Source: Batillaria attramentaria
Lineage: Eukaryota; Mollusca; Gastropoda; Batillariidae
Assembly (NCBI GenBank): GCA_018292915.2
Contig: JACVVK020000388.1
Location: 354,001 to 418,000, forward strand
Reading direction: 5' to 3'
DNA length: 64,000 nt
The position numbers and the translations under genes are program-made. Position 1 is the first letter of the stretch. Every line of letters begins with the position of its first letter. Shown one piece after another: positions 25,002-35,709 of this stretch. The notes under the pieces are model-generated. The model had not been told where the DNA came from, made no database searches, and saw only the letters and a list, made by a program, of their open reading frames with translations.

Positions 25002-25729
25002 AATAATACAAACCTGCTTTGTTGGTGTGTATCGTCTGTGTCGAATCGCAGTCTGAGTCTAATCTTTGCCTGAGGCTGCAGTAGGTTTCCCTCAGAGGCT
25101 GTTTCACAACAGAAGTAGAGCCGTATAGTTCCTCTAAAATCTTGTGTTGTCTAATATCAACTGAAACCGTCGGCGGCCAATGCTATGTGAGTCAGTGACA
25201 TTTAAAGTCAGCAGGCTGTTCATAATGATTACAGGGACTGAACAGGGCCGCTATGACTCGTACACACAAGTTTGAAAAGCTCACATTCCATTCACTGCAA
25301 AAATTAATCAGTGATCAGTCACTCACCATCTGATAAAATCGTCCAGATTTTAATACCTTTTATTGGATCTAAACCACATTATTCAGTTCCCGTTGAAAGA
25401 TAATAACAAAACATAATTACTGCATAATCAGTCGGGTCAGTTCATTACAGTACTTAAACGGGCGAATATCATCTTTCAAAGTTCTAAGCCAATTTGTGTT
25501 TTGAACACTTTCGCTTGTGAGTGCGCTTGTGCGCTCGAAATATGATTAATACAGCATGAATAATCAACAATATTAATAATAATTAATAATGATACCGAAG
25601 TAAGCAGCAAAGTAAAACGTACCAATAAAAGACCTCAAGATATTACCCGGCGGTGAAAAGCAGCACAGAAGCGATTACGATTCTTAGCGCAGACATCGCG
25701 CTGAATGGTCGACATGTGCGCCTTGCCAT
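23175..25729 (-). CDS. Golgi carbohydrate sulfotransferase (CHST8-14/HNK-1 type), coding exon split by a MITE
   Basis: Transfers sulfate from PAPS to a glycan in the Golgi lumen (family knowledge, Sulfotransfer_2). Two coding exons on the minus strand: 25729-25647 (start codon, A at -3 and G at +4) and 24564-23175. They join in phase 2 at a CTTTCTTTTTCTTACGGCAG acceptor. Exon 1 gives a short basic N-terminus and a hydrophobic anchor (ALRIVIASVLLF), as in a type II protein. Exon 2 has the 5'-phosphosulfate-binding motif CPIAKVGSTFW, the 3'-phosphate-binding motif FVREPFSRVFSAY, a TFRQFIRLIND segment and a GNCDPC...YDVIGHMETF segment, all in family order. Without the MITE the protein would be about 430 residues, normal for the family. 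The MITE (24201-24378) adds 60 codons in frame, one of them TGA (24290-24288). As read, this allele is truncated after about 120 residues unless the insert is spliced out. Confidence 0.9.
24201..24378. mobile_element. Pogo/Tigger-like MITE inside the sulfotransferase exon
   Basis: 178 bp, flanked by TA on each side (24199-24200 and 24379-24380), starting CAGTAGAACCTCTTTTGGG and ending CCCAAAAGAGGTTGTACTG. The termini are inverted repeats of about 28 bp, and TA duplication with CAGT ends is typical of pogo/Tigger non-autonomous elements. The host frames on either side are in register (SSRRYK before, KNCQLV after), so the insertion site was a TAC codon in coding sequence. A related copy lies at 40945-41120. 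Confidence 0.85.
25647..25729 (-). CDS. Sulfotransferase exon 1: start and membrane anchor
   Basis: ATG at 25729-25727 in a good Kozak context, 27 codons plus two bases, and donor GG|GTAATA. It encodes an Arg-rich head followed by a hydrophobic stretch, as expected for a type II Golgi enzyme. The phase matches the acceptor at 24564 exactly. A candidate exon at 25012-25090 was considered between the two but does not fit the phase. Confidence 0.75.
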
Positions 25730-25913
25730 TGTCAGTTTCTGCTGACCTCTCTGCAGCGTGTGCCCCCAAGGCAGTAGACAGCAGCAGGCAGAAATGGTCT
25801 AGAGGTGTGCCTGCGCATGAAAAACAGGCATTACTGAAATAGGAAACACGTTCACGCGTATGTCTAGGAGGAAAAATAAGGAAATATCGTCGGTGCTCCT
25901 GAAGCACACACAC

Positions 25914-25970
25914 CGGCGCACACACACACCGGCACACATCGGGACACACACACACACACACACACACACG

Positions 25971-26013
<43 letters not shown>
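25914..26013 (+). repeat. (CA)n microsatellite
   Basis: CA repeat with GGCG and CGGG interruptions, about 190 bp upstream of the sulfotransferase start codon. Confidence 0.95.
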
Positions 26014-26017
<4 letters not shown>

Positions 26018-26428
26018 CTAGTCAGTATTTCCCTAGTGCGTTCAATGCTTCACTGATGGCGCTGAACGTTCCGGGGTCGCACTATAATGTTGATACCATT
26101 AATAAAAAAATTAATATCATTTCATATCATCACTGATGTTTCTACGCCGGCTCAGCCGCGACCCCTGACACAAACTTTGTCAATTAAGTATCGGCCGTAT
26201 AAATAATTATCAAATCGTGTCAAGAACTCACCATCAACAAGAAAATCTGCAGAAGAAAGTTCCCTCCCATATATTCCCCCAGACTGACTGACGCACGCAG
26301 AACTGGGTTAATCGCCTTGCACTCAAGTTACGCCGCCTTTGGGACAGGCACCCAAACTGTGCGACTCAATATGCCGGAGTATAGTTGTACTAACCATTAA
26401 CAGAGGCTGTTACAGTTTATTTGGACTG

Positions 26429-26478
<50 letters not shown>

Positions 26479-27924
26479 ACAACAACAACCAAAACAAAAA
26501 CAAACAAACAAACCCAAACAAAAACACCACCACCACAACAACAACCAAAAAAAAAAAAAAAAACCCGACTGCCGGCGAAATAAAAGGGCCGGGAACATAG
26601 GCATCCTCTCCGGCATAAAGTATTTGAAATCCCACCAAGGAACCCTAGACAAAAGTTTCAGCAGTAAGCACTGTTCACTCAAACACACAAATCTCTCAAA
26701 TCGTAATAAAAGATTTCAGTTTTGTTGGTTCAACTAAGTGGTACATGTAACTTCGATAAAGAAGTTAGTGACGAACCGCCAAAAAAAAAAAAAAGAAAAA
26801 AAAAAAGAGGCAAAATTGAATGTTCTCGGAACGTCCTGGCTATATGCACTGTATACTTCGGTAATCCGTGTTCGGGGTGCAAGACAGAATGGAAAGGAAA
26901 GGGTGTGACCTATCTATGAGAGCCTCTTCCACAGCTCTCTCTGAATAAAAAGGTTTGTTTTGAGGGAGGTTTTGCTTAACTTTTTGTTGTAGCTGGTTGT
27001 ACCTTTTTTTGGTGGTTGTTTTTGTTGTTGTTTTCCTTTCTTTTCTTTGTATGGGGGTGTTTGCTTGGTTGGTTGGTTTGTCAGTTGTTTTTTTGTTTGT
27101 TTTTGTTGTTTGTTTTTGGGTTTTGTTTTTTCATTTTTTTGCGGTGTGTGTCAGTGTGTGTGTGTGTGTGGAGGGGTTGGGATGGTGAAGGTGGGATGGA
27201 GATTGAGGAAACTATTGTTTGTGTGTGTTTGTTTGTTATTTCTTTGTTAAAAAGAATGGAAACATACAATTTTCCCTCGAAGACAAAGTTACGTTTGGCC
27301 CACCAACACTAGGCTATACAGAAATTTCGAAGCCGGCATGTGGAAGACACATGACGAACATTTCCACCCTGTGTTCCTACGCTGAGCGCAAGACCACACT
27401 GAGATATTAATCCTAGCAGCAGAAGCAGAGAGGAGACAGTAGCGTTGAGTCTGTGATAAGGCTCGTATAGATTTAATATCAATAGCCCCTGATAACCTTT
27501 GGCTGGGGCATGACGCACGAAAAGCGACTACACTGACCAGTCGGGACACGGTTTTTACAAGTCCACTTTTGAGTGTTGGCTGTTGGCCTCTGGCGTTAGC
27601 TCTTGTTGGCGCCGCCGGAGTTGTTTCTGATCAGTGGAATCAGTGCTTGTAAGCGTAGAATTTACACTTGAATTCAGTTCTGCTTCTTGCAGTGTTTATC
27701 GAGTAGCCACTCGAAAGTCTGTATTGATTTTGCTTCTACACTACGGCTGTTGAGAGGCCAAGTCACTCGTCATTTATTCTTGACCCTCGAGGGGCATTAG
27801 AAAGAAAAACAGAAACAACCACAAACAAACTGAAAACTTGAACAAAAACTAAAGAATAAAAAACAATTGTGTCCGTGACAACCCCCCCCCCACACCCAAG
27901 AGGGGGGGGGGGGGTCAAAACACA
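26014..27924. other. No gene recognised
   Basis: Holds a TG array (26431-26475), A-rich runs, and a T/G-rich low-complexity block (26980-27240) whose long open frames are compositional. The remainder shows no domain or splice pattern. Confidence 0.5.
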
Positions 27925-28200
27925 CAAGTCAATGTGCTAGCCACGTGTTCTTATCAGTCCCGGGCTGTTCCACAGGTCGATACTTCTGTGTATGAAGGAC
28001 CGTTTTCTAAGATTCAGTCTTGTGTACTCTTTTTTCAATTTTGAATTTGTGCCCTCTTGTATCATGTACTGCTTGGTTTGATAAAGTTGCAGACCTCTGA
28101 ATCGTTTTTCTCCGTCAGTATTTTATTCTCTGTTATATCACCTCGTACTCTTCCGCTGTATTCCAGGGTGGAGAGTGTTTTTCTAGCCTTTCCTCAGTCG
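27925..28200 (-). mobile_element. Degenerate LINE polymerase C-terminal remnant
   Basis: In broken minus-strand frames one reads RGDITENKIL, then TRGHKFKI, LRKRSF and DLWNS. This is the pattern of the C-terminal region of many non-LTR retrotransposon polymerases (RGD-x-I-x-x-x-K-I-L, TRGH-x-x-K, R-x-x-F-x-x-R, WN). Stops and gaps make it a fossil. Confidence 0.55.
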
Positions 28201-28588
28201 TAGGCTATCTCCTAACTTAGCTCTAGTAACTACGCCAGGACTATCGTCAGCGGTGTATTGCCGTTAGCCTCCCCAGGGACTTACATAGAACCCCTGGCCT
28301 CCCTGAAATACAGAGTAGTCGTAAATTTGCCTTAGCCTGCGTTTAGGCACCTCGCACTAATCTTTTCGTCTTAACTTAGTCACTGAAGCTAGCCTGGGAC
28401 TTACGCCCTAGTCTCTCTAGTCTCCATGCATCCGACCCAAGAGATCTTTCAGGGGGGTTGAGGCGTGGTTGAGTGTCAGTATACATGCCAAAGTGATTGA
28501 CCTATCAGTTCACTTCAGACCCGGGGTCAGGAAGTCGTCGGGTAGACTGATAAAAAAAAAATGTGATAGACTGTCCTGGTGCCCACAG

Positions 28589-28674
28589 TGTGTGTGTGTG
28601 TGTGCGCGCGCGCGCGTGTGTATGTCAGAGTATGTGTGTGTGTGTGTGCGTATATATGTGCCAGGTCTATGTCA

Positions 28675-28709
<35 letters not shown>

Positions 28710-28741
28710 CGCCTGGTCTATGTCAGTGTGTGTGTGTGTGA
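28589..28741 (+). repeat. (TG)n/(GC)n microsatellite with repeated interruptions
   Basis: TG and GC blocks separated by two copies of GCCTGGTCTATGTCAG-like sequence, also present at 18258-18275, so the interruption travels with the array. Confidence 0.9.
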
Positions 28742-30590
28742 TGCCGCCTTCTAGGGTTCCATGAATTACGTTGGATGTTGTAGTGTGCTATGTCCGCAAT
28801 GCTGATGCCTGAATGCTGTTTGTCAGGACGGCGGTAGACACTAACACAACACACACTAAACACGCAACGACATAAGACATGAATAACAGAAATTAAATGA
28901 ACTTCACAGAACAAAGAGATAAAGTTTAGATGATTATATTCAGCAAAACAAGTCTACAATGACTGACGGCAAAATAACGAAAGTGTATCGTTCACTGTTT
29001 ATGAGAGAGTCAAAATATGGAACGGCAGAAACTTAAGACTTGTTAACAAAACAGAATAACACACCAAGTGATGACTAACCAACAATGAAATTAAAGTATA
29101 GGACCAATAAAACCAAGTCTCAGGACAAGCAGCGACTACAGCATCCTGCTTCCACAAGATTTCGCAAAGATCACCAATGCAAGATGCTACCATCCAGTAC
29201 ATACTAACTCTGGCATAATAGTAACCAGTTATCTTTATTAATTACTAATTGTGTTTGCATCTCACAGAACATTTAACTACAATACTTAGTTAACTGTACT
29301 GGAACCTTAAATGCTACTTTCTAACTGTCCTTAATCACCTATCAGCTTAATATTAAAACTTAAAATATGATCAGAGGTAAAAGACCACTGAAGTTCAAAC
29401 ACTAACCTGTCACTACCTAACTTATGCTAGCTAACTTTAACTGCAAATACCTAGTCAGTTTACAGTTACTGACTGCTACAATATTAAACACAATGGATCT
29501 CTACCTTTTGTCTTCACTCATAAGTTCATACGGATTTTATCACTCTGCCACATGTGTGCGTGTGTTGTTTTCATTGTTGCTGCGTTAGCTCAGTGCTTGG
29601 TTTTCTTCAGTTTATTCGAATAACTTTGGTGAAAAATGGGGGGAAAGTCACACAAACAAAAACACTACTGTTTCTACACTCCTGCTCCACGTAACACTTT
29701 GATTTTAGAGTGGTGGAGGCTGATTGGTAAGTGGTCAATACCTTCATGTACACCTATGCTAGGTCACTTGCAGTCATTAACCACTACCTTTTCTATGCTA
29801 GGCAAAATCAAATATCCACAGGGCGATCGGGACTATATTGTCCATCACCAAAACTCTGTCCTCTTGATATACATGCATGAACAAATATTTTGTATACTCT
29901 GATTATCCGTGTGTACATGAAATCTACCGACACAGAAAAAAAAAAAAAGGGCATAATCACCATGTAGCCTAGTCTAACTGAAAAACAACGTGGACAAAAA
30001 TACGTCGTACATTTTCATTACAGAAATCAGTACTTAGAACACATTCCCCTAAAGCAGTAGTGGTCTTTTGCATGACAGAAACAAAAGAGCCTAATTTACA
30101 GAATAAACCCTAGTCTGGCAAAACTAACCATAGAACAATTAACATCTCAAACATGACTAAATGAGGATGATCACTCAGACTAATTTTGATCCGCACAAAG
30201 CTGAAGCAAAACTATATCAAGATTTACACAATACTGGAGCAGACTAACAGTCACTGAACACATGAACAGAATCACCAATTGTACATAACAACGATCAGAA
30301 TATTTCAAAATCAAAACTTACTATCAAAGTGGCCGGTATGTGCTTATAGCAATCAGATGTCAAGATGGCCAGTGACAAAATACAGCAAACAATAAAATCA
30401 CAAAGTGTGGCTATCAGCAAAGACAAGGGTGGGTGTCAATCACACAGGCTGAAATGGTTTGAAAGCCATGTGGTATGCATCCACGCGTCACAGCTACTTA
30501 TACTCTGGGTCACAGTGCCCTTTCAAGAAGGGGAGGTAATCACAATTACCTAACTCATGGACCCGCGTGGGGCTAGCTGTTATCTGCTTG
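28742..30590. other. No gene recognised
   Basis: AT-rich, mostly non-repetitive sequence. The longest open frame (29636-29902) has no recognisable domain and no good splice context. I see nothing else in it. Confidence 0.5.
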
Positions 30591-31035
30591 TAGCTGAGGG
30601 GAGAAAACGTAAAAACCATTTGGCTACAAAAAATATACAATGTTGAAAAACGAACTAGGAGGGGAGAAAACGTAAAAACCATTTGGCTACAAAAAATATA
30701 CAATGTTGAAAAAACGAACTAGGAGGGGGGAAAACGTTAAAAACATTTGGCTACAAAAAAATATACTATGTTGAAAAAACGAACTGGGAGGGGGAGAAAA
30801 CGTAAAAACCATTTGGCTACAAAAAATATACAATGTTGAAAAAACGAACTAGGAGGGGGGAAAACGTTAAAAACATTTGGCTACAAAAAAATATACTATG
30901 TTGAAAAAACGAACTGGGAGGGGGAGAAAACGTAAAAACCATTTGGCTACAAAAAATATACAATGTTGAAAAAATGAACTAGGAGGGGGAGAAAACGTAA
31001 AAACCATTTGGCTACAAAAAATATACAATGTTGAA

Positions 31036-32440
31036 CTAGAGGAGCAAAGCGTCCTTGGCTCACTTGTGAGATAGGTCAAGGTCATTCAAAAGAGTATGTT
31101 TCTAAAGTTCTTACCACTAGCTATCCTGAAGTAAGGTGTCTTGTGTTCATAGTTCCTAAGAAAATGGCAATATAACAGTTTTCCCAGGACAGCCTCTATG
31201 ACCTTGACCTTGGGTCAAGGTCATTCAAATGAGATCTGTAAGTGAAGAGCTTATCAGTGACCATCATTATGCCAAGTGTGATAGCTCTAATTTTTGTAGT
31301 TTCTGTACGTACAAATGGTAATGTAAAATTTCAAAACAGGCTGCTGTAATGACCTTGACCTTGAGTCAAGGTCACTCAAATGGGTATGTCTGCATAGGTC
31401 TCTTTGCTGCCTATCATTATGCCTTGTTTAGTGCCTGTACTGTTTGTTGTTTCCAAGAAAATGCTAACGTTAAAGTCTCAGCAAAACATGTTGAATGGCC
31501 TTGACCTTGACTCAAGGAAATTGAATACAAGTATGCCAGTACAGGTTTTGTCAATGTCTATCATCAAGCAAAGTTTGATGCCTCTGGTTCCCCTACGTTC
31601 TGAGAAAATAGCAATTTTAAATTTCTAATGAGACAGCTTTCATGACCTTGACCTTCAGCCAAGGTCATTCAAAATGGTATCTCTTGAAAGGTCTTGCTGC
31701 TGTTTATCAGCAAGCCAGATTTAGTGCTTCTGCTTTTTATTGTTTCTGAGAAAATGCCAGTGTTAAGGCTTTGGAAGGTTTTTCTGCAAAACAGCTTGTA
31801 TGGCCTTGACCTTGACTCAAAGTCACTGAATACAGGTATGGCAGTAAATGTGTTATCAATGTCTATCATCATGCAAAGTTTGATGTCTCTGGCTTTTCTA
31901 GACTCTGAGAAAATGCCAATGTAAAATTTCCAGACAGCTTTAGTGACCTTGAACTTGTGTCAAGATCAATCATTATGGTATGTTTTGAAAGGTCTTATCG
32001 CTGTCTATCAGCATACCACGTTTGGTGCCTCTGCTGTTCATTGTTTCTGAGAAAATCCAATGTTAAGGTTTTGGAAGGTTTTCCACAAAACAGCTTACAT
32101 GGCCTTGACCTTGATTCAAAGTCACTGAACACAAGTCAGTAAAGGTGTTGTCAATGTCTATCATCATGCAAAGTTGGATGTCTCTGGCTATTGTAGATTT
32201 TGAGAAAATGCCAATGTAAAATTTCGAAATAGACAGCTTTAGTTATGTGCTTTACTAAGTTATTAAGATATGCTTTGAAAGGTCTTATGGCTGTCTATCA
32301 GCTTGCCAAGTTTGGTGCCTCTGCTGCACATTGTTTCTGAGAAAATGCCAATGTTAAGATTTACTATGGACACACAGGCAGACAGACAGACACACGACGG
32401 AGGGTTATTACATAGACTCACTTTGTTACACAAGTGAGCC
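31036..32440 (+). mobile_element. Pearl/HINE-like element A (variant subfamily)
   Basis: Starts CTAGAGGAGCAAAGCGTCCT and ends TTACACAAGTGAGCC, followed by A. The subterminal inverted repeat is GGCTCACTTGTGA on the left and CACAAGTGAGCC on the right, differing from the other copies on both sides together. The core has tandem repeats of about 147 bp with ACCTTGACCTTG, then a CAGACAGACAGA tract and GACGGAGGGTTATTACATAG. No coding frame. Confidence 0.88.
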
Positions 32441-32512
32441 AAAAAAACGAACTAGGAGGGGGAGAAAACGTAAAAACCATTTGGCTACAAAAAAATATAC
32501 AATGTTGAAAAA

Positions 32513-33543
32513 CTAGAGAGGCAGAAGCCTCCATGGCTCCCTTGTGACACAGGTCAAGGTCATTCACAAAAGTATGTTTGTAGAGCTCTTATCACTATCC
32601 AGTATCATGCTAAGTGATGTGTCTGGCGCTCTGAGTTCCTGGCAATATTACAATTTTCCCCAAAACAGTTTGTACAGCCTTGACCTTTGGTCAAAGTCAT
32701 TCAAAAGAGATCTCATCAATGTCTATCATCATGCCAAGTTTGATGCCTCTAGCATTTGTAGTTCCTCCGAAAACAGTAATGTTAAAATTCACAACAGACA
32801 GCTTTAATGACCTTGACCTTCAGTCAAGGTCATTCAGAAAGGTAGGTCTCATTGCTGTCTATCATCACGCCTCATTTGGTGCCTCTACTGTTTGTTGTTT
32901 TGAAGAAAATGCCAAGGTTAAAGTTTCCAAAAAAAACAAACAAACGCTTGCATGACCTTGACCTTGACTAAAAGTCACTGAACACAGGTATGTCTGTAAA
33001 GGTGTTGCCAATGTCAATCATCGCACATAGTTTGATGCTTCTGATTCTTCTAGATACTGATAAAATGCAAATGTAAAATTTCCGAACACTGTTTCAATGA
33101 CCTTGACCTTCAGTCAAGGTCATTTAAGATGGTATGTGTGCATAGGTCTTATCACTGTCTATCAGCATGCCAGGTTTGGCACCTCTGCTGTTCATTGTTT
33201 CTGAGAAAATGCCAATGTTAAGGTTTCACAAAACTATCTTGTACGGCCTTGACCTTGACAGAAGGTCACTGACTACATGTATATCTGTAAAGTTCTTATC
33301 AATGTCTATCATCATGCAAAGTTTAAAACCTCTGGCATTTGTACATTACGAGAAAATGCCAATGTAAAATTTTCAAACAGAGAGCTTTAGTGACCTTGAC
33401 CTTGGGTCAAGGTCATTCAAAATGATATGTTTTGAAAGGTCTTGTGCTAGTCTATCAGCATGCCAAGTTTGGTGCCTCTACTGTTTGTAGATTCTGAGAA
33501 AATGACAACGTTAAAGTTTTCTGGACACACACACACACACACA

Positions 33544-33576
<33 letters not shown>

Positions 33577-33615
33577 GGGTTAATACATAGACTTCCATTG
33601 TTACACAAGGGAGCC
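32513..33615 (+). mobile_element. Pearl/HINE-like element B
   Basis: CTAGAGAGGCAGAAGCCTCC start (hairpin GAGGC-AGAA-GCCTC) and TTACACAAGGGAGCC end. Core repeats are spaced 145-147 bp (starts near 32808, 32953, 33099, 33246, 33393), then an (ACAG)n tract of eight units. Inserted in the satellite at the same place in the unit as element A. Confidence 0.9.
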
Positions 33616-33675
33616 AAAAAAGCGAACTAGGAGGGGAGAAAACATAAAATCCATACTACACTGAAACAAGCAGGA

Positions 33676-34640
33676 ACGGCCCCGTCCTACAAAGTTGTTT
33701 CTCCAAATTTCATGTTATTTTGTCTGTTTTGTTGTTACTGTTGCCGGTTCTCCCCTCTTCAAGTTCTACCCATGTCAGCCTCACGCTGCTCGTCAGATGA
33801 TACTTCTTCATATCTTGTGATTTCCTTGTTGCTTTGTGACTTCCGTGACTGAATTAATTTTTACATAAAATCTGGAAGATCTAGAGCTGATGAAACGTGG
33901 ACTTAAGTGCCTTGGATTGTACTTACGAAACTGCAAAATTGGAACTTTTTTGACCGGCGCTTCTCGCAGAAACTTGAAAAAATGTTTTATCTAAAAGCTC
34001 TGTTATTCTTAATACTAAAGCTATAACAGTGCAGTAGTTCATGTCATATGTGCAGTTGTCACAAGTGACAAAAATACCGGAATGATGAGTAATTTGAAGG
34101 AGTCTTTTCATAGATATTTGGCCTTAGTATAATTATGCAAACCACCCCTACCTTGGAAATATTTTTTTTTTACACAAAACCTGTCAGAGCAAGAGAGCTG
34201 TGCTACGAATACAGTCAGTATAATTGGATGATCTTCCCAAGTTCAGAAAATAAAGCCATTTGAACAATTTTTCAATTCGTAACATGACCGATTTTTTTAA
34301 ATGGGCGATAACTGTTCTAAAAATGCGGCAGGATAAAAATCGTGAAAGGTAGGTCTGGAGAATATGACTGCCCATTTTATCTCAAAGTAAAACGCCCTCC
34401 AACGAGGTGGTTTTGGAGATAGCCATCATTACATCCATCCACACACACACACGTCTCACAACTCCCGCCAAAAAGAACGCAGCAGCATAGTGTGCACGTA
34501 AGGTGTCTATGACGCAGATTTCGTTACGTCACTGTGTGCGTGAAAGTATGTATTTGTGGAGAAACGTCGCAGTCTTCTTTTGTATCACTGAAACTTGCTG
34601 CTGCGCATAGCAAAATCCGCCCCGTCCCATAAAGTTGTTC
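33676..34640 (-). repeat. Dispersed repeat, copy 2 (without the internal expansion)
   Basis: Reverse complement of copy 1. The block corresponding to about 9360-9985 is absent, so either copy 2 is deleted or copy 1 gained the tandem block and SINE. Lies between the satellite and the calcium channel 3' end. Confidence 0.75.
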
Positions 34641-35631
34641 AAACTACACATACAATGCATATAAATGATGTTCAAATTCAGCATCAGATTTCAGTACAGG
34701 AAACACTGCTTGTACAGTGCTACTGACTTGAATACAAACACATAATACAATACATGTTTTTCAAAGACATCATTTAACTTTTGAACATGGACAGACAGCA
34801 AAAATTAATATAAAGTGGCAATTTCAATCAGCAGTGCAACATACGGAAGAAAGGATGTGCAACTTCATTCACGTTCATTAGAAAACACAAAAACATATAC
34901 ATATGTGGTTCCAGATACGCAGTGTAAAATCTTGAGCAATTTACCACTATAAACTTTTCATGCATGTGTCAATGCACACCCAGAATGTCAAAAGTTTGAC
35001 TCTGAGGGCTCTGGCCATGCAAATACTGGAAGAACAGGGAAGACAGACAGGCTGTACAGTTTAAGCAAGACAAGAAAACTAGACCATTGCAGCCAGAAAA
35101 CAAACAAAAAAAGGATGCCCACCCATAAGAGGCTGGAGAAGGGGGGGAAAAAAAAAAACTGAAAGGACAAACTCGTTCAACCCAAAGGTAGGGGAGATGA
35201 GGCCAAAATGTTAATAACGTTAGTTGGAGAGGCCAGGAGTCACACCTGTCACGAAAGTGCGTGCGCTAATGTGTGTGCGTAAGTGTGCGTGTTCTGGCGT
35301 TAATGTGTGTGAGTGTGCGTGTTCTTTCTTTACCTCTCACTCACATGCATTTGCTACAGGAACACAGGAGACACTCATAGGTCAACACCACCACAATTAT
35401 TGTGCACAATTATTGTGCAAAAAGAATGGGTCCTCCTATTTAAAATATTCTTATCAATATGAAGTTCACACTTCACAGTAATGCATAGCACACTAAAATG
35501 TTGACAACAAAGCAGCACAGATAAGAGCATGCACACTGCATGTTGCTGTATGCAGCGAGTTTACTCAGATAAAAAATGTCAGATTGCCCCCCAAGGATTG
35601 CCGTGAAACAGCAGGAGCAAGATGTAGTCGA
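34641..35631. other. 3' flank of the calcium channel gene
   Basis: No exon, repeat family or domain recognised apart from a few A-rich runs. It probably includes the 3' UTR of the minus-strand channel gene next to 35631. Confidence 0.5.
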
Positions 35632-35709
35632 TTACTCAGTTCGCACTTTGTGCTTGGATTCCCACTCTTGCTGCCTCTGTTTCTCTTTTTCTCGTTCCTT
35701 GGCAGCTTC
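35632..35709 (-). CDS. Calcium channel last exon: charged coiled-coil tail
   Basis: Acceptor CTCTGTTGCAG, 25 codons and a TAA stop (35634-35632). The Lys/Glu/Gln-rich tail continues the helix of the previous exon, as in the C-terminal coiled coil of IP3Rs. Confidence 0.88.
   Translation of the reverse strand, partial: EAAKEREKEKQRQQEWESKHKVRTE

Larger units (their letters stand above)
30590..33655 (+). repeat. 62-bp satellite array, interrupted by two pearl-like elements
   Basis: Unit of about 62-63 bp: GAACTAGGAGGGGGAGAAAA, CGTAAAAACCATTTGGCTAC, AAAAAATATACAATGTTGAA. About seven units lie in 30594-31035, one at 32441-32512 and a partial one at 33616-33655. The three pieces are separated only by the inserted elements A and B, so they were once one array. 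Units fall into two alternating variants (CGTAAAAACC / CGTTAAAAAC), suggesting a higher-order repeat. Confidence 0.92.

Noticed and set aside
25012..25090. Extra sulfotransferase exon on the minus strand
   Set aside because: Good acceptor and open frame, but its phases do not fit the exons on either side, whereas the direct join does.
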